A stretch of DNA of 64,000 nt, taken from positions 329,735,527-329,799,526 of the forward strand of contig OZ005651.1 in the NCBI GenBank assembly GCA_963930645.1. Reading direction: 5' to 3'. The position numbers and the translations under genes are program-made. The stretch comes from Salticus scenicus. Taxonomy: Eukaryota; Arthropoda; Arachnida; Araneae; Salticidae. Position 1 is the stretch's first letter. Every line of letters begins with the position of its first letter. Shown here in pieces: positions 47,633-58,060 of this stretch. Below the pieces are notes generated by a model, which ran no database searches, was not told the origin of the DNA, and saw only the letters and a list, made by a program, of their open reading frames with translations.

Positions 47633-47726
47633 CCTCAATAATTTTTCTTTGGCGTTTCTGACGGAGTAGTTTATTCCTGTTTTAATATTCCAACGCCAAG
47701 TCTCCTGCTATTATTTGATTTATTAT

Positions 47727-48139
47727 ATCTCTGGGGGTCAGCGAAGCGAGGGAGCTTTACCCTCTGTGGAGGATAAAAATTGTGATGGCACGTCTCTGCA
47801 CCGTCCTTTGGAGCAGTGTTGGGCATAACTGATTAAAAAGTAATTGAATTACAATTGAATTACAATTAAATTACAATTATTTTACTGTCAATCAATTAAC
47901 AAGTAATTGATTACAAATAAATTGAATTACTTATTCAAATTGTTTGTAATAATTCAGTTTATCTGTAATCAATTACTTGTTAATCGATTGACAGTAAAAT
48001 AATTATAATTGTAATTTAATTGTAATTCAATTACTTTTTAATCAATTATGCCCAACACTGCTTTGGAGTGAGTCCTAGACTGTCGACAATTGCAACTAGT
48101 GTAGCACTAGTGCGATTTAAAATCTGCTCAACCTCAACC
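47727..48139 (+). mobile_element. SINE family 1, 5'-truncated and interrupted
   Basis: Resembles the second half of the family 1 SINE (CTCTGGGGGTCAGCGAAGCG, then GGAGGATAAAAATTGTGATGG and a CACTAGTGCGA tail) with many changes. A hAT-type MITE at 47814-48060 splits it. Confidence 0.65.
47814..48060. mobile_element. hAT-type MITE, 247 bp
   Basis: Ends CAGTGTTGGGCATAAC and the mirror, with an 8-bp target duplication CTTTGGAG on both sides (47806-47813 and 48061-48068), the hallmark of hAT transposition. The interior is a palindrome rich in AATTGTAATT and contains no coding. Confidence 0.9.
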
Positions 48140-48545
48140 AAACGTGATTTACTGCGGCCTCATTTCTCAGGCTAATACAAGAGTGACATTTAATTCAAAT
48201 CTGATGAGTTCCTTACGTTACAGTTTTTAAAGAAAGATCTGCATTAAGATTATTTAAGTTAAGCACTTGTGTCAAAGCCCCACCTTCCCTTCTGTTTAAA
48301 GTTCAAAATAAAAGAAGTTAAATTTTACTTGATTTACCTTCATTTGCATTATATAAATATTCTAGAAGCAAATAGGGCTGAGATCCAGCTTTTACATGTT
48401 ATTTCAATGCGTAATTCTTGTAGATTTATCTTTTATTATAGTCTACTGTATTTCTGCTGAATTTAATTTGAAGAAAATAAGTAAGATTATCTATCAATTT
48501 TTTTTTTTTTTTTAATAAAAAAAATATGGTTATGTTTTTTGATTT

Positions 48546-48725
48546 TCTTTTGTGGAGTTTGGGGTGTCGTTCTACGGTCATTTTTCACATTAAGGCTCAT
48601 AAGGCACATTCAGGTTCATTCCATTCATGTCTGAACAGGGATTCGATCTTCCAACTTGGCAACCGAAGACCTCACCGCTAAACATTCGGCTAGCACAGCA
48701 CACAAGCATTTCTTCTGAAGGAAAT
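48546..48725 (-). mobile_element. SINE family 2 copy
   Basis: On the minus strand a tRNA-like head (GTGCTAGCCGAATG, then GTTGGAAGATCGAATCCC) is followed by the family 2 tail with AAAAATGACCGTAGAACG. Similar copies are at 20586, 49100 and 51033. Confidence 0.6.
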
Positions 48726-48823
48726 CTATACAATTTTTAGACTTTAAAAATGAAATACAAAAACAAAAATTATACGCGTTATTAAAACTTTACTGGCCTT
48801 AACGCTCCAAAGCGCTCTAAAAA

Positions 48824-48993
48824 GTGTTGCCATACTAATTAAGGGACTCTGTATTCAACTATCACCAATAATTGTTATTAGTGATATTTGATTTGTATAA
48901 TGGAAAAATATCCTTCGAAGTGTTTAGGTAACCATTGCAGTTAGAATTTAGTGATGGATATTGAATAAAAAGTCCGTAAATTTGGCAACACTG
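48824..48993. mobile_element. MITE related to the hAT element at 57064
   Basis: Ends AGTGTTGCCATAC and a mirror near AATTTGGCAACACTG, with interior phrase TATTCAACTATCACCAATAA matching that of 57064-57771. The ends are mutated. Confidence 0.5.
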
Positions 48994-49099
48994 ACCAGAG
49001 AAGTGAAATTAAATTGGTCGTCAAAGGGTTAATTCTAAACGTCTACTAATCATTTAAAATCAACATTTGACCTACATATTAACTTTTTATATAGACATT

Positions 49100-49245
49100 A
49101 ACTTTTGTGACACCGGAACTTCCGGCTTAAAGTGGATTCCAAACCAGTACGAACACCTATGTCTGAACCGGGGTTTGAACCCGGTATGTGACAATCGAAA
49201 ACCAGAACGCTAACCATTCGGATAATAGAAAGACTAAGCAATTTC
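49100..49245 (-). mobile_element. SINE family 2 copy
   Basis: On the minus strand: ATTATCCGAATGGTTAGCG (A-box region), CCGGGTTCAAACCCCGG (a good B box), then a tail with GGTTTGGAATCCAC. Not a free tRNA gene because it runs on into the SINE tail and lacks a folding acceptor stem. Confidence 0.6.
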
Positions 49246-49676
49246 CAATTTTAGAAAAAAAAAATTAAACACGTAATTGATTCTAAATATCTAATAACCA
49301 TTTAAAATCCAAATTCAAACTATACGTTACCTTTTTGTACTCGAAATTTAGCACAAGAAATATCATGTTTTTTACATAAATATACTAAATACTTGAAACA
49401 GTTATTTATAAGTTTATGGAAGAAAGGTAATTAATTGCTCCGTTAAAACTGTTGCGTCACGTAAATGAAAAAAAAAAAAAATATTTTCTTAATTTAAAAA
49501 AAATTAAAAAGCTATAAGTAAAAATAAATAAACTGTCAAACATAAGTTTTAATGATTAAAATATTCGTAACTATTCATGGAAAAGGGAATTTTCGTAAGG
49601 ATTATATCTTTTTTAGAAAACAAAATATAATTTATTGAACACAAAAAAAATGTAAAAAAAGGTATTTGAAAAAAAA

Positions 49677-49740
<64 letters not shown>

Positions 49741-50196
49741 TATGTCTGAAATTAAAGTAACATAATTACAAGATAAGATTTCATATGGCGAAAGATTATG
49801 AAATATTTCTTTTTTCTTTCTTTTTCTTTTCTTTCTTTCTTTTTCTTTTCTTTCTTTCTTTCTTTTTTTTTTTCCTATTTAACTACCTGAACAATTTGGT
49901 TTCTTTTCTATCATTTTTCTTTTCCTCTTTGCTTAAATTTTTTATCACTTGGCAACGGCATTTTTGTCACGTTTTGTCACGTTTTGTCACGGTAATGTTT
50001 CTGTCGGCGATATTTTGGCGCGATAGTTGTTTAAAAATAAATAAATAAATAAAAAAAAAAAAAAGAAAAAAAAAAAAGAAAGCCCAAATGCCAGTCTTTC
50101 ATTCTATTTTAACTCTTTTTAAAAGGGTATTTTCGACATCCCCATTTATCTAGGAATTAGTTTTGTTAACAATGTTCTGATTAAGACGATATTTTA
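49246..50196. other. Unassigned AT-rich noncoding DNA with simple repeats
   Basis: A-run 49671-49694 followed by (TA)n to 49742, a long CT/TTTC tract at 49804-49873, and three tandem GTTTTGTCAC units near 49970-49990. No gene seen. Confidence 0.55.
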
Positions 50197-50210
50197 TTAC
50201 ACTATTTCTG

Positions 50211-50262
50211 GTTGGTTGGTTGGTTGGGTTTTACGTCTCACTAGTGCTGCGCAATGGGCTAT
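50211..50262 (-). mobile_element. SINE family 1, 5'-truncated fragment with target duplication
   Basis: Only the tail (GGTTGGTTGG, TTTTACGTC, CACTAGTGCTGCGCA) is present. The 14-bp sequence TTACACTATTTCTG flanks it (50197-50210 and 50263-50276), so the fragment inserted by retroposition as a truncated copy. Confidence 0.8.
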
Positions 50263-50417
50263 TTACACTATTTCTGATTATTGCAAGATGCTCTTTACTG
50301 TATATGATATTTTCATCAATACAATATATATTAATACATTTTATTCATTATAATTTGCTATTATTTAGAGTAAAATTTTTTATTTCATTAATTCATGCTT
50401 TCTTCCTTAATTAGATA

Positions 50418-50610
50418 GACCTCGCCAAAGGCCCCTAGGTTCTGCTCTCAAAGCTAGAAGACGGCTTGTTCCGGGTTCGATACTAGGTCACGCTTGTCAA
50501 CTTAACCGTTCGGATTTTTCAAAGGATTTTTTTCTTCGAAACTTACGTAAATACGGGCTAGGACTCTTTATGGAGACTCCTCAGAGGCCATTTTTCGCAG
50601 GCATAAAACA
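50418..50610 (+). mobile_element. SINE family 3 copy
   Basis: A tRNA-like head with TGCTCTCAAAGCTAGAAG and B-box-like CCGGGTTCGATACTAGG, then a body with AAATACGGGCTAGGACTC. An inverted copy lies at 51477-51720. Confidence 0.55.
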
Positions 50611-51032
50611 ATATCAATCGGTTTTGACCCACACAAGCACATAGACAGACAGCTTTAATGAGATTCTAGAAATGTCTTTGTTGTGATTTTTTGAAAAGAA
50701 AAATGTGACTAGAACACTAATCTTAAGAATTATCTAATTTAAACATTCAAGTTACTTTCTATCGCTTTCAAATCACGTTCTATACACCCAAAGATATTTC
50801 TGAATGATATTTTGGTGGAGTTTAGTTAGTTCTTATATAGTTTAGGCTTGATTAGTGTTTTATGACAGTGCAATATAGAAAATAAATAAATAAATAAATC
50901 GGAAAAGTAATGAAAAATTTAGTTCAAGTTGATAGAAGGGGGGAGGGGGGAAGAAATTAAAATTATGGGATCATAAATAGCTATTAAGCACAGGATAAAA
51001 TACTGCTCAGAATTAAAGGCAAAAGGGGTTTG

Positions 51033-51190
51033 GGTTTCGGGTGCCATTCTACGGTCTTTTTTTTTTTTTTTTTTTTTTTCCCGCCAAGACTTATTAGACG
51101 GAGACCTACAGCTTAAAGTGGATTCGAACCACTACGAACATCCATGCTGAATCGAGATTCTTACCTAGCACCTGGCAGATGAATTTTTGG
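51033..51190 (-). mobile_element. SINE family 2 copy (degenerate)
   Basis: Contains CATTCTACGGTC, a T-run, then AGTGGATTCGAACCACTACGA, matching the middle part of the copy at 49100. Confidence 0.5.
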
Positions 51191-51476
51191 CAGCTGGATG
51201 AACGGTGTCATGTAAAACAGATCGAAACAGGCTTCCTCAGGTTGGTCTATATGTATATAGGACAATGGTATGTGTTACTTTAACCTAAATATACTATATG
51301 ATCTGAAGAAGCTGGATTGTTTATCATTATAATTGGATGCAAAGTAAAGGGAGTCAAAAATGTTTCTGTTGACAATTCGCAATTCAATGAAGAGGGGGGC
51401 ATCTTACGTATTCTGATATGGAAGAAGAGATGTACTTGAAATAATACTATGTTATCACGCTTGTATAGGTGATGTT

Positions 51477-51720
51477 GAGGCCGATGGACTGCTTATGAGG
51501 TCTCGGCCTGGGTGAAATGCCTTCCTCAGGAGTCTTTTTAAAAATCCTAGCCCATATTTACAGGATTTTTTGGGAAAAAACGAAAACCTCCAAAGGACTA
51601 AATCAACAAGCATGGCCTGCGATCAAACCCGGCACTTCTCGTTTACTAGCTTTGATAGTATTACCTTATGGTCTCTGGTGGAGGCCACGTTTGTGTAGGA
51701 AAGAGTATAAGACGGATCAA
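51477..51720 (-). mobile_element. SINE family 3 copy
   Basis: Inverted relative to 50418: GATCAAACCCGGCACTTCTC is the mirror of the B-box region and CTAGCCCATATTTACAGG mirrors the body. Divergent but colinear. Confidence 0.55.
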
Positions 51721-51939
51721 TACAGGCAGTCGTGAGGACCAGCCTATGATCCGGAATATCACTTTAAGAGTTCAAGCTGAAAAGGTACGCCAGATCTTAT
51801 GCCATACCGCATGCTGCAGTCATGGGCGATTTTTTTTTTTTTTTTTTTTTTTAATCTGTTAGTATTTCGAGATCTCATGCAGTTCAATTTAGCAAAAAAA
51901 AAAAAACGTTGTTAAACAAAACAACAGAGCATTTGTAGT

Positions 51940-52161
51940 GACCAGCCGATGCTCTCCTGACTTAAATCCGATGGAGCATGTCCGGAACACACTCGGACAG
52001 CACATTGCAGCAAGACTGCCTCCGTTAATTATCCAAGACGTGGAGATTGCATTTCTTAATAAATAGAACAAAATCCCTAACGTTTTGTCAGCAAGTTATC
52101 CCATTCATACAAATAGGGGTGTAGCAGCTTTGGTAGTTCGAGTGGATCACATATCATATTA
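51940..52161 (+). pseudogene. Tc1-like transposase C-terminal fragment
   Basis: An open stretch encodes CSPDLNPMEHVRNTLGQHIAARLPP (third catalytic Glu in the PMEH segment), then a stop, then more in-frame homology ending near YPIHTNRGVAALV. It is preceded by a poly-T/poly-A rich region with no recognisable start, so it is a truncated remnant. Confidence 0.7.
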
Positions 52162-53110
52162 AAAGTATTTCGTCATCTTTAGGCAATACGTTTTATGTGA
52201 ATTATGAGTATTTTAATTGATATTGTGGAGTGACCCTTCATATTTTAGACACATTTCAAACAGTAAAATTCCCGTACGCTTTCTTGAAAATAAATAAATA
52301 AATAAATAAAGTAAGATTCAGTAAATTTAAAGTTTGTTTTTCCTCTGGTCAACAACTGTGCCTGTCAAATATCCGTTACTTAATGCTTTACCCGTAACTC
52401 ATAACATTATGGTAGAGCCCAAAAAATCATTGTCTTTAAATAACTAGATATAATGTAAATTAATTATGTCACCCATTAAAATTCGTGGCTACAGGATTTG
52501 TACTGGCCAGTTACAGTAAGTTGAAATTGTGCAATTCATTGTCCCGAACATATTCCCATAAGTATTTTTATTATTGTTATTTTGTAACTTGGCGGCTCTG
52601 CTTAGAGATGGATAGTTAACCTGCTATAGTAGATGGATAAAGAAATAACCATTTTTTTTCGATCATGCTAATATTCTCAGGCGAGATTAATTACATTGTT
52701 TTTTTTAAATGGCCATCCCCCCCCCCCCCCATTATTTCTTTTTTTAAATAAGAAGTATAGCAAATGAGTAACTAAGAAATACAGCCTCTTGAGTTTATAA
52801 GAATAAACACATATATGAGATAAGAAATTTCTCTTTGCAATAAAAATGGAGCCTCTTGAATTATAAGAGTATACATGTTTAAGATAAAGAAAATTTTTCT
52901 TTTTGTATTTGGATCAGAAATATAACTCCAGGAATAAATAAATAAATAAATAAAGTATGCTATTAATTAATTCTAGTTATTCTCTTTTTTTTGTCTAAGA
53001 TTTACTGGTGTATGAGAGATGTGTTTCAGTGATCTTGTATCTGTTGCTTGGCTTCTACTATGCTTAATAGATCATCTTTATTATATATATATATATATAT
53101 ATAATATATA
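52162..53110. other. Unassigned AT-rich noncoding DNA
   Basis: C-run at 52719-52730 and (TA)n near 53083-53105 leading into the next transposon. No gene seen. Confidence 0.5.
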
Positions 53111-53224
53111 CTACTGGCCATTAAAATTGTTACACCAAGAAGGAAAAATAATAACGGAATGAAATTTGTTGGGCACATACATTATAGCAGGAAGAACAAT
53201 TGATTAAAATTTCAGGAAATTCGG

Positions 53225-53283
53225 TTGGTTGGTTGAATGGCTTTTTTTTTGCGCAAGGTCCAAGGTAGGACATGCTGCGCCAA
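53225..53283. mobile_element. 59-bp SINE-like insert with 13-bp target duplication
   Basis: TCAGGAAATTCGG flanks both sides (53212-53224 and 53284-53296). The insert starts TTGGTTGGTTG, as in SINE family 1 tails, and continues with a different body (CCAAGGTAGGACATGC). Confidence 0.75.
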
Positions 53284-53510
53284 TCAGGAAATTCGGAATA
53301 ATATGTACTGAGAAAACAGTACATAAAGCAGCGACCTCTGTAAGTAATAGCAGCACTTATCTGCCGAGGCATTGAATCGAACTGCGATTGGATGACATGT
53401 ACGGGTAGAGCACTTCATGAAGATTTAACACGATGCCACAATTCATCGATTGAAGTTACTGGTGAGTGGTAGGAGGCCAGTCGCTTTTCAACGATTAAAC
53501 AGTCATTTTC

Positions 53511-53580
53511 ATTGGTGCGAGATCAGGAGAACGCGCTGGCCAGAGCAACAGTCGAACACATTCTGTATCAAAGAAGGTCC
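53511..53580 (-). pseudogene. Tc1-like transposase catalytic-motif remnant
   Basis: The minus strand encodes LLWPARSPDLAPM, the W-PARSPDL-P block near the third catalytic residue. Upstream and downstream frames are broken. It sits inside the transposon at 53111-54268. Confidence 0.7.
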
Positions 53581-54268
53581 GGACAATACAAACAACTTGC
53601 GGTCGTGCATTATCTTGATTAAATTTTGCGCTACGGCGGCCTCGAATACAGGGCAGAGGGGCGGGCCTTAACTCATCAGAAATTTAATGGCCGCTGTTCA
53701 GAGTGCCAGGAATACGAACATGAAGTAATCGAGACGTGTATCCAATGGGAACCCATAACATCATTGCGAATGATGGACTGTATGATGATGTCGAATCCCA
53801 GCTGGCAATGTGTATTATTCATAATGCCGTTAAATACGGATAAGGCAATCTTGATGGTGTAAACAGGATTGTGATTTCTCTGAAAAGTGACTTCACGCCA
53901 TTCCTGCGTCCAGGTTCATCGTTGATCACACATTAATGGTGCCCATATCAGTGATGCAGTTTTGAGGGCAATCAGAATTTTGGTAGCCGCATACTGAGTC
54001 ACCACCTGGATTGATGGTATGTGGTTCCACTGGATACACGTCCGGGTCACCTCTTGTTTTCATTCCCGCCACTCTGAATACCAGCCATTACATTTCTGAC
54101 GAGTTAAGGCCCATTACTCTGCCCTATGTTCAAGGCCTCCAAAGCGCAACACTTAAGCAGGAATTAATTTTAATCAATTGTTCTTCCTACTATAATGTAT
54201 GTGTCCAACAAATTTCATTCCGTTATTATTATTCCTTCTTGGTGTATCAATTTTAATGGCCAGTAGTG

Positions 54269-54967
54269 TATATATATAAATCAGAATGGTTGCATTTAAT
54301 GTTGTTATGATAACATCTATATTAATAACTGGAAGGGTGATTAGGGGTTATAGCGGAACGCAATTAGATCACGCGTGAATCATTGAATTCCATTAATTGT
54401 TATTACTGTTGTTTTTCTTTGGCACTGATTTAATGAGATTCTACCTATTAATTAATCCCCCCCCCAAAAAAAAGAGGGGGCTAACTAATAATAATAAAAG
54501 AAAGAAAAGATCAATTCTTAAAAGCCAAAATAATCCCCCATAATTAATTCCCAATTGAGAAGTAATACAATTCCTATATATACCACATGCTAGGCGAGAC
54601 GTAGCAAGCAGCAAGGCCGTCGAAGTTCCAGGGCGCCGCGTCCAACTTCCCATTTTTCGGTGCCCCCCCCCTTTTTTTTAAACGATTTTCCCTGAATTTT
54701 CTGAACGGTGTTAGTCGTTTCTTCCCACTTGTGATTGTGCGTTCTTATTTTATTTATTCTTTTTAATACTTTGTTTTGTTGAATTTTCTACTTTATTTTC
54801 TTGTTTTCTACATTATGTCTGTATTCTTAACTACATTCTAATTTTCAAAATTGTTAGCTAATGAAACTCATCTCGGTTTAATTATTGACATTTCCGGAGT
54901 TATTAAGTATAAGTGCCAGCTTGAATGTTTTTTTTTTCTACCGGAAATTTTCAGTATTTTTTTTAAC

Positions 54968-55004
<37 letters not shown>

Positions 55005-55220
55005 GAAATAGTGGTGTTAAAAATCTGTACAAGTTGGCACCTATGTGACCTATTAAACATAATATAATTTGAACACTTTATTATAAACCTCATATATACA
55101 ATACCTATGTTATGAGTGATTTCCTTCCTCTTTTTGAGAAAATACGCTTGGAAAATTAGTACTATGTACACAAGAAAGAGTTATTTTTAATTGATATCGT
55201 TTATTAAATTACTTATCCAT
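54269..55220. other. Unassigned noncoding DNA
   Basis: C-run at 54457-54464, C/T-run near 54663-54679, and a T-run at 54970-54998. A short GC-richer patch near 54595-54650 shows no coding or RNA resemblance. Confidence 0.5.
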
Positions 55221-55420
55221 AGCTGCCAACCTAATCCGGAGGCTTGTTAGTACCCTTTTTCCACACCACTTAATTTTTTTTTTAGCAATTCTCTTTAAAT
55301 GTATTTAAGATGCAATAAGAAGAAAAACACTCTAAAAAAAGACTGGTGTAAAAAAAAAAAAAAAAAAAAAAAAGTGGGTACTAACAATCCTCCGGATTAT
55401 TAATTAGGAATTTGGCAGCT
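55221..55420. mobile_element. MITE of the TTGCCA family (copy 2)
   Basis: Ends AGCTGCCAA and mirror TTTGGCAGCT, with inverted inner phrase TCCGGAGG(C/A)TTGTTAGTACC. Shares GACTGGTGTAA with copies 1 and 3. A poly-A run interrupts it. Confidence 0.6.
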
Positions 55421-57063
55421 CCTCTTACCAAAATGCATAAAACTCTGATGCCACCTCAACCGCTTTACTTGCTGTCTCATCCAGCATAAACGAAATGCAT
55501 TCAAAATGTTATACTTTGTTGCTTCATCTACATCTAAAATAAGTAAAATGATTTATGCTGTGATTATAAAGTGAATATTTTTTTTTTTTTTTTTTTTTTT
55601 TTGGGGGGGGGGGAGGAGTACAGGAAACAGAAATTAATATTTAGGGGGGGGGGGAGTAAAGAAAACTTTATTTCCATTGTTTTTTAATATATATAAGTTT
55701 AATAACTTCACAGTAAAAGGTAATTGATTATCATTATATACATAAAAATTTAGCATCAAAGTAATTTTCACAGCTTCATTATCATATATATATATTATTT
55801 TTTTAGAAAGACAATCCCACTGATGTTTGTATCTCTACATTTATTTTCAATTTCAGCGACTCCCTATATTTTCTTTACTTATATTTTCTTTGCGAATTTT
55901 CACGAAATTTGTAAGAATTACCAGTTGTTAAATTAACTAATTATTGTAATGTCTAATTTAAGTGTCTATTTCTGTCCCAACTTTCTATTAACTCTTGAAA
56001 AAAAAAAAAAAAAAACTGTACAACAAATTAAATACTATCTTCCTGAATGGCATTGTAAGAGGAGAATTTCTTTGTAAAAATACGTATGTGTGAACATCAC
56101 TCTACTAGCAGAAACTTCTTTATTCGAGTTTTCACAAGAGTTTTGCAAACTCTTAAAATTCCAATCGATGAACTCATTTTAGCTAGCGGTCCATGAATGG
56201 AATGTCAGTGAAAATGAAGCTGGCCGACTGAGAAAAAATCGATTCCTTTCTGAAATGCCGGACCCTTTGAGTGTTGGCTGAATGTTTTGGAAATTATTTG
56301 CTAGGGAAAATTTGGAATTCTATCACCTTGATATTTATGCTTCTATATGCGTAATACAGCGCTGTGGTCAAAGAGTATTTTTATGAAGCATATTAAAATT
56401 ATCGATTGCATTGAGAATTTATTTTTTAATTTATTTAATGTGGCTAGTGAAATCAGCCTTCATTATGCCTTGAAATAAATTCCGACAAGAGGGAAAAGTT
56501 ATGCGATTATTAAAAGGTCGATTATTTTTGTTCATTTACTTTTTTAAAATTTATTATAAAAGTTTACGGGAAATATATAGAGTATTTTTGGATTATACAT
56601 TGTTTTCATGTATCTGGATTTGGATATTGGTTAAAATAACAACTATATGTTACTAAAGTTTTTAATATTTTCTGCGATTTTAGTTGGGTTATAATATTTT
56701 ATATGCAATCGACGATTGTCCTTGTTAATAACACTCTTATTTATTTATTTATTTATTTTTAACTTATGTGACAATTGTTTAATAATAACAATAATAATAA
56801 AGAATATCGAATATCGAATATGAAGAAACATTAAAAATACAGAGTCAGCAACACCATGTGTTAACGCTGACATGTTTTACACATGTCTACTTCTTTACAT
56901 CTGATAAAATGTTTTATTATTTTTATGTGAAACAAATTGTAGCGTGTTTTTAAAATTTATATATGTTTGATTACAAATTTCTTATTCTTAATAAAATACA
57001 TTTTGTATATGCCTTTTGTAATTATAGGAGAAGGTTTATTTTTCCATATCGGTAATTAATCAC
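55421..57063. other. Unassigned AT-rich noncoding DNA
   Basis: T-run followed by G-run at 55579-55613, a second G-run near 55645-55653, (TTTA)n near 56740-56760, and ATA-rich tracts. No gene recognised. Confidence 0.5.
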
Positions 57064-57771
57064 CAGTGTTGCCAGATCCGGCGGATTTTTTATTCAATAA
57101 TCACTAATAATTTTGAGAAGTGATATTTGATATTCGTAATCATACTTGCCAACATACTAATTAATATTCCGTAGTATTGTTAGCCCCGCCTTCTTTTTCA
57201 CGCCAGTATCTTTTTAGCGTATTTTTCTTCTTATTTAATCGTAAATGCATTTGGAGAATATTACTCAAAAAATTTACTGGTGTGAAAAAGAGGGCGGGAC
57301 TAACAACACTACGGAATATTAATTAGAATGTTGGCAAGTATGTGTGTAATAGCAAAGCCTCCTAAACTAGATGCCTGTCGCGTAGCTCGGAAACTTGGCA
57401 ACAGTTCAAGCGGTAGACAGCGTAATCTGGTACACATTGCGCGACTTTTTTATTCAACTGTCACCAATAATTTTAAGAAGTGATATATGATATATATAAT
57501 CGACGTTTCTTCGATTCTATTCGTCTTTTATGTATATCAAATCCCACTTTAAAAAATTTTTGATGGCTGTTCAAAAAAAAGTCATGCAATCTGTACCAGG
57601 TGGCGCTGTCTACCGCTTGAACTGTTGCTAAGTTTCCCAGCCACGCGACAGGCATCTAGTTTAGAAGGCTATGGTAATAGACTATCAACCTTCGAAGTGA
57701 TTAGGCCAACTTTACAATTGAAATTTATTGGTGATTATTGAATAAAAAATCCGCCAGATCTGGCAACACTG
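57064..57771. mobile_element. hAT-type element with nested MITE, 708 bp
   Basis: Ends CAGTGTTGCCAGATCCGGCG and its mirror. The 8-bp target duplication TTAATCAC flanks it (57056-57063 and 57772-57779), typical of hAT. A MITE lies at 57143-57340, and between it and the right end another inverted pair (CCTGTCGCGT and ACGCGACAGG, with TACCGCTTGAACTGTTGC and its mirror) is present. No transposase. A related degenerate copy is at 48824. Confidence 0.85.
57143..57340. mobile_element. MITE of the TTGCCA family (copy 3)
   Basis: Ends TACTTGCCAAC and its mirror, inner inverted phrase GTAGTATTGTTAGCCCCGCC and mirror, and interior ACTGGTGTGAAAA. Inserted in the hAT-type element. Confidence 0.75.
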
Positions 57772-58060
57772 TTAATCACATTTTTATTTGGCACAGAGAG
57801 AACTAGAAATGTATTATCTAACTAGAAATGTATTATCTTAGACAACAAATCAGTAGTTTTGATAAAGAGAGCCAAAGACGTTTATATTATTATAACAAAA
57901 ATTACAAAATGATAAAATTTTAAGCAACGAGGAAACAATGCAACCAGGCCCATATTAAAGCATTGGTAAATCGGGCATTTATCCAACGCTAGATCTGAAG
58001 GCCCCAAAATGTTAAATTTTTATTTATTTATTTATTTACTTTTTTACCTCTGTTAATATA

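Larger units (their letters stand above)
46477..47688 (+). mobile_element. Penelope-like element, 5'-truncated copy, right arm of palindrome
   Basis: Matches the left arm over 1212 bp with no indels; at the outer ends I counted only about three to four mismatches (for example ACTACTACG against ACTACTCCG). Coordinates of mirrored landmarks sum to 92942 throughout, confirming equal arm length. Confidence 0.85.
53111..54268 (-). mobile_element. Decayed Tc1-like transposon with long inverted ends
   Basis: The left end CTACTGGCCATTAAAATTG and the right mirror (ending near 54268) form long inverted repeats that extend inward through ACAATTGATTAAAAT. TA borders fit Tc1/mariner. The interior is a decayed transposase on the minus strand with no long frame. 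A 59-bp insert lies at 53225-53283. Confidence 0.75.

Noticed and set aside
49150..49245. A possible tRNA gene (good B box CCGGGTTCAAACCCCGG)
   Set aside because: It continues into a SINE tail shared with other copies and shows no complete cloverleaf; it is a tRNA-derived SINE head.
49671..49742. A-run followed by (TA)n as a retroposon tail
   Set aside because: No upstream retroposon body or target duplication was found; simple-sequence expansion is enough.
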